This document shows positions 1-14,500 of a DNA stretch of 64,000 nucleotides, in pieces (the stretch's first letter is position 1; the number at the start of each line of letters is the position of its first letter). The notes under the pieces were generated by a model, which saw only the letters and a program-made list of their open reading frames with translations, searched no databases and was not told the origin of the DNA. This stretch comes from Bimastos eiseni (lineage: Eukaryota; Annelida; Clitellata; Crassiclitellata; Lumbricidae): positions 40,757,513-40,821,512 of the forward strand of contig OY365809.1 of assembly GCA_959347315.1 (NCBI GenBank). The letters run 5' to 3'. A program made the position numbers and the translations under genes.

Positions 1-3000
1 TCGTCGGTGACGTGTAAATAATGTCGGAATACGGTAAGAAAAGACGCCTGCGTTGGATACCGCCGCCGACTCGTATACTCCTCGGATCTAATGCAGGCCC
101 GAACAAGAGAACTAGAGTAGACATCGTATCTCTATGGGTGTAATTTATGTTTGGCTAATACATCATTGAAACGACGATCAAATCTACAAAGCGTACGTAA
201 TAAATGTGTCTGCAAGTTCTATGCAAGTGTGCTTGGTCGAGGAGCTTCGACGTCAAAGCGGTCGTGCTATTTGGTATACCTGTTTGATAGCCGTGCGCTA
301 TCGTCTTGCTGGGCATTTGCTTTTAGTCTTTACTTACGAATTCGGCGTAGGCTGACATGTCGCAATTACCTTTATAAAGATATCAGACGACGCTTTCATC
401 TAGGTACGGCTAGAAATGATCTGTTTAAGGACGAGTCCGTTCTGTGACGAGACCTCTGCTCCTGAAAAGACGCGTATGCTGTGGAGCGGAGTTTGACCGT
501 ATTCAAAGGCGTCAAGAAATCTCGCATGCAGAAAACTGGTATAGCCTGTTTTTTACCAACGGCACATTGTCGGCCATTTCTGCGTGCGCTATGTAGGCCT
601 AGGGCTAATTTAACCCTTTTAACGACTAGCGTATACTAAAGTGTGAGGCGTAATCAATTACGCTGGTCGTTAGAGGGTTAAAATCCTTGGGAATCGGCAA
701 ACGCCTTCATTACACTGAAAAACCAGAGACAAGGAAGCTATTATATTGGAGAAATGGTTTCTCGTCAAATTTTCCGTGTACAAGTTTTACTCATAAACAT
801 AGATGTCGCCCCAATCTAGTTTTTGTTTCTGTCATTGAAAATATGTTTTAAATCTCCAACAGCATTTTTTTATTTTAATGACTTGATTATTCGTCAATTT
901 ATCTTCATAATTAAAAGTTAATGAATCAGCTTGTTATGTCAAAAAGATGTGAAAATTCTTGTTCCCGATTATCGCCCAAAGACTAGTGACGAAAAGTTAC
1001 ATAGGGACTTTCTGGTCCTGTGCAATAGGTCCTTGGACCAGAGGTAACAGGTTTGTGTCGTTGGACATGAGAGATAGCAGAACTCGTGCGAGATTCTAAG
1101 CAGGACCGATAAATGCTTTTACTTCAGGTCGTGGTTATGGTGAATGTTTGAAAGTATTTTAAAATCTTGAAACCACGCGGGGTCCCTTGGGGTTCTTTGA
1201 ATATTTGTCCTGCATGCTTCTGCTTAAAATGTGGCTGCCTCCGGGAAACTTAATTACTAAATGTACCTAACATAAAGAGAACGCAGATTTTTGATTTCTG
1301 TAGTATAGGCCTGAACGTAGGCCTATATTAAGGTTGGAAAGGGCATAATATCTTTAGGCTTGATGAACAATGATAACGATAGGCCTATAATTAACTCTCA
1401 ATGGATAATTTTCTTCATTCCAGTTATTATCCATAACCATTTAGTATTAATATAATATTAATCACATCACATTAATTGCATGATATAATTATAAAACTAA
1501 GAAGCTTCTATATTATTACAGAAAGTGTTAAAAATATTTTAGAGTCGCTCTTTTTTGTACTATAGACCTACATGATTGTATCGCGTTTATAACGCTTGCA
1601 GGCAACTGCTCGACGCTCAAAGCGATTGAAATAGCACCCTATTGTACAGCGCCAAAAGAAGAAGGTTCAAGTGAGCTGTTTAACGGTTGCTTGAATCATT
1701 GTTGTATAGAATTGGAAAAAAACACGACAGGTGCTGCATTTCTTTGCGTCCAAGTATATATAGGCCTAGAGAGAATGAACTTGTGTGTTTATACATAGGT
1801 CTACGACGTATAATTTTAGGGGTTTTGCTTGCACGTGCTTTACTATTAAAGCGACACGTGTGGAATCCCACAGGAATGTTGTTAATGAATGATGAATTTG
1901 AAGTTTTTGACATTGCCTGCGCTTGGCAGCTATGCGCCATATAATTCAGTCACGACGATATGAGTCTCTTTGACCGTAATATGCGTTTAGGCCCAGTTTG
2001 GAGGCTGTAGTGTAGCCTGGATTCTTCGAAATGACACAAAACATGGTCGATTCTATAACTATACAGGACGATAGATACGGTGGAACGCATTGAAGAAGTC
2101 GCTTGTTTATTTAAAATGGCTTCTGTAGCCTACCTGTGTTCCTCTCATTCAACTGTGAGATCCATGGCACAGTTTCCTAACAAGTCAAGAAATTTTGGAA
2201 TTTTTGGCTATGCTCTGAAGTAATCGGAGCAATTTCCCCATCCCCGTATCCCCTCCCTTTGTAAACTTCCCATAATTTTTAAATTTCACCGAGTTGAGTT
2301 GAGATCTTTCAATGAAATCTCTCTTCCCGTCTCTCGTATGGAGCATTTGCTCCAAGGCTTACTTGGCGTATGCTATAGAAGCCTCTCCAAACGGCAACTG
2401 TCCCAGCAGCCTAAGATGCCTGCTTTTCTTTCCTGTAGCTGATTACATACACCGAACACAAATGGACCACATAAACAGCATCTCGGCAAAGGTGCAAAAA
2501 ACGTTGGCATACTAAGAAGGACATGTTCTTTACTCCCAACTCCTGTCAGAGTTCAATTATGCTATATATATATATATATATCGTATATATATATCCTACT
2601 TATTTATCCATACTTATCGTATTGTAATGTTGACTGACTGATATAAGTTTATTTAACGACGCATCCATAACGACGATGATATGCGTTATTGTAATGTTAT
2701 ATTTGCGCTGTTACATATATGGCCTTATGAATCACGACTTTAAATAGTACTATTGCAAAAGCGAGCCATTCGTTGCATAGCTGGTGCTTGCTGATCCTCC
2801 CACACTGTTCTTGCTTTTAGAGAATTCAAAATATTGAGGATCTCTCAAATCACTAGGCCTACCCTCCAGATTGCGCTATTCATGTGTCGCTCTAAATATA
2901 GTAGGCTGCCGAGAAGTTACGATAATTACCTTGAAGACGGTCACTAGATGCATCCGTACAGTTAAGATCCATAAATAAAATAGTCACGTAGCACCGTCAA

Positions 3001-4531
3001 GGTCGTTTACGAAGCTCGTGTGAGGTGGCGAGGTAAGTTGGATGGTATACGGCCATGGGAGGGTATACGGCATAGTCGAGTTCAGGGAGGGAGAAAAAGA
3101 CTAAACATGGGCATCGCCATTTTGGGGCAGTCAAGCCACGGCAAACCTGAACGCATCATAAGTGAAAAGCAAACACATTAGCATTCTGCCACCATGCCAC
3201 TCTATATATAAACAGCTTCCCCAAACAAAGCCAAGAACCGAGGTCGTTTCTTATCTTACAGTACACGACGTGGGCCTATAGTAGCCTACCAAGCTATGGC
3301 CTATTATGCATGGACCCACATATAAATGCAGTTCGTTTTTAAAGACCCACGCATGTCCGCCTACGGTAAACTAAGCATCAATGGAAAGTGATCTGATAGA
3401 GAGAGAGCTTAGATGTTGTTTGCCATCAGCGGTCGTCTCCTTCGCCGGTCGAAGTCGTCCCTGCAGCGAAGCCCTCCGTCTCCAGTCGCCGACCGCCCCG
3501 ACCCTTCCACCAGCGCCGACGCCCGTCTTTGTGAGGGACACGCGCCAGACGAACCGATTCAGTCCGGAAAGACGTCGAAAGCAAATTTGGACAGGTGGCC
3601 ACCAACCGACTGGTGACTGTCTTTCACACTTTTCAATCATTAACCCTACGTTTAAGTATTATGAAGTCTGTGTACCCATGGCATTAGACAAACCGAGCAG
3701 CGACATTATACTATACAGTGCGCATATTTATATGTGGCTATTATATAAGCTATATATGCGTATAAATAGAAGCGTCATCATATGTATATATATATATATA
3801 TATATAGGATATATGTATGCCTCAATTTGACCTTTTGCCCTACGTGTATATAGGCTTATTATATAAATATATAGGCCTATAGCCGAGACAATTGTCGACT
3901 AAAACTCGGATTTAGCTGCATTGTGGCTTTATGTTTAATGAGTTCATATTATATAATATAGGCTTTCAAATAGTTTTAGCATATTAGGTTTTACATTGGC
4001 TACCGAAAACGACCGTCATTGTGTTTAATGTACCTTTACGTTCAAGGCTTTACAAGGTCTATACAGGCGCTATATAAATTCAACGTTTGTAACGTGCATG
4101 ATAGGCTACGGCAAATACTCGACGTTGGGAATACCTAATTTCTGTATTAGACGTATAGCCTATTGTTGCAAGACTACGTACATGAGACCGACTTGCTGCA
4201 TACAGCTTATGTGGTCTACACATGAACAGATAATATTTAATGTGATTCGGTACATTTATAATGTTTCTTTTACCTTAATGATTCTACTGACCAGAATTTT
4301 ACATTTTGCACTTAAATTAAGGCTTTCATCGCCCATGTCACCAGCCAATCGGACAACGTTGTCCTTTTTGTTAGATCTACTCTCTCTCTCTCTCTCTTTC
4401 TCTCTGTCTGTCTTTGTTTTCTTGTTCGCTAAAACACAGAAAATATCCGTCATTGTCTAAAAACTACGTCACAGCTCTCCTCTGCTTCAATTCGATTGGT
4501 CACTATGTTAGGCAGAAACTCCGCTCGTCAA
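1..4531. other. Intergenic, no recognisable gene
   Basis: I see AT-rich single-copy-looking DNA with short (TA)n tracts (2563-2592, 3784-3808), a CT run (4379-4412) and many TAGGCCTA palindromes. A GC-rich island at 3390-3615 stands out in base composition and is open in two overlapping plus frames and one minus frame, but none of the translations is recognisable. Confidence 0.5.
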
Positions 4532-5574
4532 TCAGATGACGTCAATTTGTTCCGCATCTTCGACGTCAGCGTCTTGTTCGTCCAAAAGCGAAACAGATGA
4601 CGTCACCGCCGTGGCGTTATCGTCCGACATATTGTCCAGAAACGTCACAGCTTCGTTCGAGTGACGCGACCGGATGTGACGTTCGAGATCGCGTCTGCGT
4701 ACAAGAACCTTTCCGCAGTGGTGACACCGGTAGGGCGTGTCCCCCTCGGCGTGCAGTCGGATGTGTTTGTTGAGGTTGCTTGGGTCTCCAAAGGGGCGCA
4801 GGCAGACCTTGCACTTGAGCGGCTTGAAGCCCGTGTGAGTTCGAACGTGGATCTTGAGCCCGTACTTGCGTGAGTACAGCTTACCGCAGTAGACGCACAG
4901 ATATCCCCGCTTGGACTTGCGCCCATTCGTATAGATCATTCTCGGCATGTCGTCTCCGTTTTCGTTCATCTCGTCAATCGCTTGCGACGACGGAAGCCCG
5001 TCGTAGTTGCCCCTGAGGTCATCGCTGCCCGAGTTCTTCGAGGCTCTAACCGGCTGGTAGACGCGCTCGGAAAGTCCGCCCTGGTCCTTGAACGGAATGA
5101 CGGGTGGAAGATGTCCGTATGGAACAAAGGCAGGGAAAAATGGAAGACGGAGCGGAGGAAAGACGGCGATTCGATGCGGATCTGGCGGCATGAACAGCTG
5201 ACTCATGTAGTTCAACGCCAGCAAGTCTGGCCTCGACAAGTCCCCAGGGAACCGACTGTGATACGGGGAACTGTTCAGCCGAGTCGACGACGCTGGATGG
5301 AAGAGACCTGCGGAGGACTTCTCGGCTTGCTGCTGCTGCTGTGAGATGAAGGTCTCGAACGGACTGTCCCGAGATGTGGTAGTCGCCACGGACGGGACCC
5401 GAAGGACTGGTTCCGTCGAAGGTCTGCGTGGCCGAAGATCGGCGGATGGGGAAACCAGAGATTCTGGGGCAGAGCGTTTATCGAAGTGCTGGCAGTGGAA
5501 GCGAATGTGTGCTTTGAGCGGATTCGGGTATTGGAAAGATGCGGAGCAAGCGGTACACACGTATTCCAGGTTAC
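4532..5574 (-). CDS. Prdm13: Prdm13 exon 3 (all four C2H2 zinc fingers, stop)
   Basis: This 1043-nt terminal exon starts after TTTGCAG (acceptor AG at 5576-5575). The split Gly codon is completed by GT, followed by NLEYVCTACSASFQ, the first finger. Residues about 169-365 are a low-complexity Pro/Ser/Phe-rich linker with QQQQQ. Fingers 2-4 are YLCVYC..H..H, LKCKVC..H..H and YRCHHC..H...H, joined by a canonical TGFKP linker and a variant AEGDTP linker. An acidic tail (DEQDADVEDAEQIDVI) closes the protein before TGA. Frames on the opposite strand here are shadows of this exon. Confidence 0.95.
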
Positions 5575-8533
5575 CTGCAAATTGACCATTTGATGGTTAT
5601 TGCAACGTATAGTCTTGTACCTATTCAACCCACAGGTATATTTAATACACGATGTTCATCAGTATATTCGGTTTATACTGATAAAAATGTCTCTTTTGTC
5701 TCTGAGTTTATATATACTGCATACACTATATACTATATGTATACAATATATGCGCACTATCCTGCAGTGTCGTGGGCGTATGTATTCCGCCAAGGCGGAG
5801 ACCGACATTTAGATTAGGTCTGCCTGAATTGTATCACAACCGAAATGGTAGAAAATGTGACAATTGGTAAGCAGGTGATATGAGTAAGCCTTCCCTTTTC
5901 TAATTCTAGCCTAGCTTTACTGATTTCGGTGCAAAATTATTTGTCAAGCAAGAATTTTTGTGGCGACGGGGGCAGCTTCCTTCTTGTTTTAAATTTGTTT
6001 TGGTTTGGGTTTTGCGTTTTCAGTGGTATCATCAAAAGATTTGATTTATTAAATCTGGTATCGGCAATAACGCTGATACCAGTGGCGTAGCGACGGAGGG
6101 GGAGGGGGCGAACCGCCCCAGGCGGCATTTGTTCTAGGGGCAGCATTTTCGGTAAAAAAATATAAAGTGATTTGTTGTATTAATTGCATTCCTCAAGATT
6201 TTTGTTGCTCTTTTCTAAGCCTAACACAATACTTTTCAGCTTTTTTTCGACTTATAACTAACATTATACGATATACCGAAGTACCATCAAGATGATCGAA
6301 TGGCGCCTAGCAGTCCTCAGATTATTAGGCGCCCTAGGCATTCATCTAGGCCTATATAAGAGCGTCCACTACCGTTGCATATACAGTATATAAGGTATGA
6401 GAAAATATGGGGTAAGAAACATACTGCACGGGGCACATAAAAATGTTTCTTGGCAAAATATTTAGACGATTCTGGCATAGGAAAATTGATAGGGAAAGAG
6501 CGGAGAATTTATTGAGGCGTTAAGAGATTCAATACCGTTGTTGGAATTGGAATTAGCCTAAAACTAGTTTAAAAAAACTAATTTATGAATTTATGTTTGT
6601 ATCATCATAACATTTTATTCCTGAAAACATTACCGTATTATTTCTAAAATTCGGCGCCCCTAAAACTTGCCGCGCCCTAGGCGTCTTCCTATGTCGGCTA
6701 TGACAGGAGCCCCGATAGATATGGCGTAAAAGAGAATTTAGACATTATTATTAATACTAAATTTATTTCATTCAATAAGAGCGAAAGTAATAACGAAATT
6801 AAATTAATTAGCGTGCTCATGCGATTATTATAATACAAAATGGCAGCCGACATGATCATCTGCGCTGTTTTTTATATTTAGTATTTTCATCTAACCTTGA
6901 TTTCAACTCACCGGCTAAATATGTTTACACTAACTTTAATAGAAAAATATTCATTTTTTATATTTTTGGCTTATATTAGATTAAATTGGTGCGTATAGTA
7001 GCGGAAGTATCCAGGAAGTAGGACTGCGCAGTGCCTACAGCCTATATCCATGTTGTTTAATATTTTAGTCTAGCGGGAATGAAAGCATGAAACCGTACGT
7101 ACCGTATCCGTACGGAATCTGCATGATTAGTTACCAGTAATTCTAATTACTATACTTGCAATAGTCCCTTTATGATTAAATGGTAGTGTATATGACTCTC
7201 TTTTCATTATGTAGAGAGAAAGAAACAATTTTGACTGCTTAATTTTAATTTTATGTTAACTTTATAATTTTCGATCTTTAGCCTGCTAGTGACTTTATTG
7301 TGGAGCTTGCTTCTTTTGCTTGCCTTATAAACGGATTATTTCTTAATTAACACCATCTTATTCTATTTTCATATTTTTATATCAAATGAAAACGCATTTT
7401 CATTAGTCAAACGGTTTAATTTTGACAGTATATGCTGATGCTGTTACTAACTGTATTACGAATTGAATACTGAATAGGATAATCATAATGCATAATGAAA
7501 ACATTCAAAATAGGCGTCTTACGCCTATTCCTTGTGCACAACCCGGGATATGCACAAGAATAAAGTAATGGAAACAACATACAGAGGCGCGGCATTTTGT
7601 AGCTTCGCCCCAGGCGGCACTTTACCTCGCTACGCCACTAGCTGATACAGTTTCAAAAAAGTGAAATTAATCAATTATAGGCACCTGCGATATGATATAA
7701 TGTTAATATATGAAATTTAATGTGATTTTTTTATTAATATGGCTATTAAATTATGACATTGTATAAAAATTTGCACCGACTATAATCTGAATCAGGAAAT
7801 TCAGGGGGAAAAAATGCTCCCAAATCTCTCCCCAAATGACGTCCATGTTTAAAAGCGGACAAACCTTGAATGTTTGCGGGTGTTAGGATCGGTATGGACA
7901 GCTCCCTGGCAAGTTCCTCTGAGTACCAGACGAACAGTTCCTCTCCCTCTCGGATCTCCCTGACTGTCCTTAGATACGCCTCGCCCGATCCGTGGCTGCG
8001 GAACACCTCAAGGTTCTGTTCGTGTCGGTCTCGTCCTGGACATGTGTAGAGGGTCCAGTTGGACGTATCCAGCCGTGTCGTTTTAGCAGTATCTGACCTT
8101 GACCTTTGAGTAGGTGTCGATCTACTGGATGGAACCAATTGATCGCCTTGAAGTTCCACCTAACACGATACAAACTGTTCATAAGAGCAATTGTAATTTG
8201 CACATAATTATATCTTAGCTTAATGCTGATAGATAGGATCACATACGGTGGCCATTCCTTAAGTTTTGAAGGAATTCTTAGCAAAATATTTTATTACATA
8301 GATGCTGAATTGCGTGTTTTGATTTTTAACGACCCGGTTCCATATCGAAGATGATTTGGTGTCGCCCTCCTTCTTTCTCCAGGATTGGGACTGGCACTGT
8401 CAAAGTCCAAACAGTGGTGAATTGCCTTCACCTATAACTCTTTTTATACTCGCCTGTAACTGTCGGGAGCGCTCCTGAACAGTAACCTTTAAGGGGTGCT
8501 ATATAAATATATGTAAATATATATATATATATG

Positions 8534-8573
<40 letters not shown>

Positions 8574-11500
8574 GTCAACCCATGCGTTTTCACAATCGCT
8601 TGCATGAAATGTAAGCGATTGTAATGTAAGGTTGCCAAATTTGTATTCGTCGTCTTGTCAATGCCCGCAGTAACAATCTTGAATGGGTTGTTTAGCAACT
8701 GACATTGTTCCAAATTGTGTTATATAGTGAAACGTGGTATCTATCTATACAAGCCTACACAATCTTTACATTTGAGAAGAAAATGAGTTATTATTACAGG
8801 CGCATATAAGTTGTGCCTTACTACTAGTAGTGTTTGAAAAGTAATGCGTCTCTAATGTTATATGCGACGGAAATGTACCGGAACCGGAATGATTTTAATA
8901 CCAGTCACCCGACATTATTAAGCATTATTAGAAATGCACACTTTGAAATACCAGAAGCTCTACATAAAAATATATCTTAAGGTCTTTATCGATTTATCTA
9001 ATGCTTTGATGCGGTTGTTCTGGTTAGAACGTCGGCGCACTACGTGTAAGCGGCGCCTATCCCTTTTGCTTATAGCTCTCATATTTTTACCAGTTCTCAG
9101 ATTGCCTTAAAAATGTGGAACGCAATTTCACTTACACAAAGGTAAATGTCGCGAAAGGAGATGACGTTTGACGCAACTTGGTTTAGAATTCTGTACTATG
9201 ACCGTTGCAGCTTTTAATTTATATAAATGACATATCAAACACTTCATCATCGCTTCATATAAAAATTTTTGCTGAAGATACTAATGGTTTTTTTTGATAA
9301 ATCTTTCGTCGCATTACAACCTCATTCATAATCTTCCTATAGATTTCTATGTTCGTCTACGTTTTAGGCAGGTTCCCACATCCAATGCCCTCTCCTTCGC
9401 TTGCTGTGACCACCTCCTTAATTAATAATATTAATGAAAAATTTTAACTGTGAATTAACTTGGTTTAGAGGCAATCAATCATCTGTAAATTTTTCTTACA
9501 CCAACACCACATTTCATTTTTTTTCTTGCAGCAAACGCAAATATGAGTTAGCCCATGCATTTTACATCAATTTGTTGCTCACATGGGCTAATACTATTGA
9601 ACCACTGATCAAGTTGCTTCAACACACCTACGTATAGGCAGCTGTTTTTTGCTGTGGTTTCATTGCTAACTATAGCCTACATTTAATTTATGTTTTTCCA
9701 CATAATTCGCTCGATCCGAACTATTTTCCAGAGTCAGTGGACCATAATATTAGGCTTACGTCGCCCTGCCTTGTTTGATTTCATCTTTCTTAGTAAGTCA
9801 AATTGCTTGGATAGAAATGATGTTACCATGTGTAATTTTTAGAACTCATGATGGCCAAAATATGTGGACACTGTTTCTTTTGTTCGCCCGTTGATACCTA
9901 TGATCAATCAATGTGACTTTCCCGTAGTGTAGCTTGCGGGTTTGCTAATCAATTTTTATTAAGTATTTGAAACCGAAATCTAAAACGGCAAAAACTGTTC
10001 TCGCAAGAGTCCCGCACAAGGTATTATTTATTGCCTTTTGCAACATGGAGTGCGGAGAGGTCAATATAGCGACCTCCTACAGTTTTTACGAATAAGAGGT
10101 CATATACTGATCACGAATCCTGTTCAGTGTTCCTCTAAGCTGTGCACATGTCTGTGGAGCTAGTACACACAAGAATTTAGCGAGCGCACATAATTAATTA
10201 TTAGATCTATTTATGAAACTGCGTAAATCGAGTCTATTAGCCTGTTGTGGCCTAACTTACTCCAGAAACCTTGGTTCTTAGGCTGATATGTTCCCTTATT
10301 ATCTTTAGGCAATGGAGTTTTCTCAGGTTATCAAAACTTATCACCATAGACTTTTATATCTGATCTTAATTTAACTATAAAGATTCATCGCGTTCGGCTC
10401 GGACCTGCGCACATAAGTTTGAACCATTTATAAAATGGTGCACAAGCAAAATTTCTTGCGCACACTGTCTCCAAAAAATTAGAGGGAACATTGGTCCTGT
10501 TACCTGTGATTCAAACCTTGCCCATTGGTCAGTTATCTAGGTTATGTTAATAGTGTCAACAAATCAGAAGAAGTCAGCTTTGTATACATGAATATCATAA
10601 TTATGCGTATCAAGATATGATTATGCCAAAGCAACAAATGTCTAGGTATTTCATTGCAATGTCAGCTTTCTGCAAGTCATAAAATTAGCCTCCCACGTTT
10701 TTATAGAGTATCTGCTAGCTTCATCGTTGATTTCTCCACTCCAACACTGCTACCTCGATTGTCTTTCGCGCTCCTGCTTCATGCGCTTTCGTGACCTCCG
10801 CTGCATCCAGCTCATGCTCGACTTCAAAACTGCCTCCGACATTGCTATCTTCATGATCCACCCGAAGCTCGATTACTGCAATTCGCTTTTCATCAACCTT
10901 GAATCCATAGCACAACTCAAACGTATCCAGTTTAACTAAAGTTCGCTAAACAGAGCAAACCAGAGCGCCCAAGAATCAGCACATCACTCCTATTCTCAAA
11001 TCACTCTATATATTGGCTAAAAATCCACAAAGCGAATCCACTTCAAATTCCTATTGCTAACATATACAACTCCATATAATACTTCCAGACCAGATATCTT
11101 CTAGCAGTTCGGTGAGTAGGCCTTTACGATTACGATACCAGGAAAGTTCGTAGACCATGACGTTCAAAGCTTCCATCGGTTCGTAAATCTTACTGATTTG
11201 GACGTTCTCTTGTGAAACTCGACAATTCACTGAGCAGCGAAAGCTCGATTCAGCAGCAAATGTTCCTTCATGCAAACCACGTTTCTTGCGCACTAGTGAA
11301 CGTTGTTCTCGCTCTTAAGTCATGAACTTCACGATCCAGAACTCACGACACTGTGGCTATACAATCTTCTGCAACTTATCCCAGTGCGAACCCACTTTAA
11401 AGTCCTATCGCGATGGATAGTCCGAAGGAGGTCCAAGAAACTTTTGGTTTACTAAGCTTAATACGGCACAACCTGGCGTGCACTGCACACCCGCATATTG

Positions 11501-14500
11501 TTCCTTCTTGTCGAATGCAGTTTTCGTACAAATGTAATGCCCTTCGATGGCATAGTTCAACGATTGTAATCGAAACCAACGTTTAACTTCGTGGAATCAG
11601 AGGAAACATGCCGACTATGACTCAAATGGCTGTCATTTACATGCAGGCTCCAATTTACCCTTCAAGATCCGTTACGTCTACTACGCATGCATGCAGCAGC
11701 CGACTTCCTCCAGCGTCCAGACCCAGTGTGCCGCGTCATAATCCGTAAATACGTATCTCACGGTTTTCATTGCCCAACATAAACTGTGTTTTATTCTAAT
11801 GTTCTGGTGTTTAGTGCCGATCGATTAATTAAGATAATTAAACCCATCATCACTTATAATCATGCGCCAATTTAGCGTCAATCTTAGCCTTATCACAGAT
11901 TTATTATGATTCTATATACACGTCTAGACACGATGTTGGGGCATACCTATGCCTTTATTATCACAGCCTGTCTAAATAGGTCTATATCGTAGGCCTTTAG
12001 TCTGATGTGATGCATGGAAAGACGTGGCATTTTTAAACTGAGACCTGCCGCCTTTGCATAAATCTTGAAATAAAAATTTAATAAGAGCCAATGAATGTAA
12101 ACCTGGCATTACTAATATTTATGTTAGTGCCATTGAAGAATTAAGAAAATAGAGGCTGCCATTTATGCCGCAGACTTACACCTCCATTGACCTTTGGCTG
12201 CATGCATAGGCTAAAACGCCCCATAGGATATATTGGTCCGCTTTGTACATGCGTGTTTTCTAAGTGTTGGCCTATCGACGATTTGTGGGTTCCATTCGAA
12301 TTTAGACTTTTGATTGATGCATGCGTGAGGCTTGATGGTGGCCCATTCAACACTGCGATTATTCTGTAAACGATAAATTCAACGGCTGATGATTCGAATT
12401 CGCCGAGCGAACTCCACTTGACGAACTTGGCCAAGATTACGCACGTTTTTGCGGCTGTTGCCTTTCAAACTCAATAATAATTATCATAATAATAATAGTA
12501 ATTACGACAATTTATATGGCGCCACGCCGTGACAGAGGCGCCTTACAAAACAACTGAAACAGACTGGATAAGCCTTATAAGGAACAGATAAGTGATTTTA
12601 TTAGCATGGATTTGAAAGAGTCGGCCAATCGAATAGCAGAACGAAGACTGTCCTAGCATCGAGGACCATCGGCCGAGAAAGCACGATCGTCCTCTTGGTC
12701 CTTCAAACACGGAGTCAGAGTCCGAACGCGGAGGAATGAGTCCCAGTGATGTAATCGCGTTGAGACTCCTGTGCACTCTGTCTGTTCTGTTCTGCTCTGT
12801 TCTGTTCTGTTCTTTAGCCATCTTCGGTACGAAGGTATATCTATAGGCCACGTCATCACAATCCTTCTCTAGTTCTGCCTATTCTTTGTAACCCTCATCA
12901 TCTGTGTTGTTGAAAGGTCTGTCCATTTTCTGATATTATCCAGCCAGTTTGTTCTTGGTCTTCCCCTTCCTCTAGCACCCTCTACTGTTCCTTGTATTAT
13001 CTCTTTTTCGATAATAGTGAAGTGGTTTAAAACCAAAATGACAAAGCTTCTTGCACTCGATGCGATATGGAACAGACAACCAGCGAAGGACATGACGGGG
13101 AGTGGCGTTGCGCAATCGTACTTCCTCAAATTGAAGCTTGGCCTCAACACCGACTGCAGTCCGTCGAAGAGAAACGCAGGCGAGCAGACTTCCACAGGCT
13201 CACAGCTGTCCACTTAGGAAGTGATAAAAGCTGCGACGGCCGCCTTCGCAACCTCTTTAACTAAGGATTTGATGCAGCTCCTGATAAGATGGAGCTGGCG
13301 AAAGCAACAGTCGACCTCCCCCGTGATTTGGCGCCTCAATCAGACTTGGGTTGGACGATGAAAGAGGCAAGTTCAGGAGTTGTTATTGGAGAGCCGCTAA
13401 ATAGATTTCTCAATAATGAAGTACATGTAGGCCTATGCCAATGATTGTCAGAAGTGAGCTTGATTGAGTTCGCAGTAATAGCAACTATTCACCAGATAAT
13501 TATAATAACAGATTTAATCTTGTGGGTTTTTGAATATAGGGCCTATAAAAGCTGGGAAGGAGACGCAAATTGGCAGAGTTAGAATTCAAAATTCTACGAC
13601 CTTTGCACGTGATAGCCATTAGCCTAGCGTTTATATAGCGCCGCTCATATCAGCAGCGCTTTCCACAGGCGCCTGTGCTTTGGCGAGGGAACAGGAAAGT
13701 CTTAAGGCGTCTCCGTTACTGGCAAGGTGAAATGGCAAGTAATTCCAGGCACAGTGACTGTGGAAGACAGTTCCAAACTGAAGGGTCAACATAGACAAAG
13801 CTCTTCGACTGGATCGCAGCAGAGCGCATGCGCCGATACGCGGAACTACAAGTAAGCCGCGAGTGGAAGATCACAAGGAGACCCTTGCAGGTAAAGAGGT
13901 TACCAAAGTACAGAAAGTGCTAACGATGCTTCACTGGTTACTTGACCTAGACCTTGGAACGTGTCGGTTGCTATCTCAAGGACAGTGTCGGTACCATGCA
14001 TGATTTGTTTTCTTAAATGAAAAGAAGTTACTTATCGTATCTGATTATTTATATAGCGCTTCTTGAAGTACTATAGATATATTCAGAAGCGCACTTATCG
14101 TGACAGTCTCGAAACAATAAGGAAGTCTTCAGGCAACGAAGGGATGAGGAGACCAATCAAAAGCTTGATTTGGAGTATATATGGGAGGTAGGTCATTCCA
14201 CACTGAAAGGCCTTCGACAGCAAAGGCACGGTGTTGAGTCATAGCAGTCCTTGCCCGTGTAACAAGAAGATCGAGAAGAAGTCTGTAATGATAGCCACCG
14301 ATTACGTAGGATCATATACAGTTCTGTATTTTAGATTACAATGTTACGAAGAGTGGCTTCTATGAACTGTCCTGACCTGCATATCGCGGTTGCGACTGTG
14401 CCTGTATTGTCAAGGCCTATTTGATGGGACATTTTGTTCTTATTCATTGCCGGGCTGGGAGGGGTGGCGAGGTCGGGCAACGCCCGAGGGTGCCGAGCGA

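Noticed and set aside
13017..13264. Plus-strand frames overlapping KLLALDAIWNRQPAKDM
   Set aside because: Mostly antisense to or flanking the LINE C-terminal fragment; no recognisable protein.
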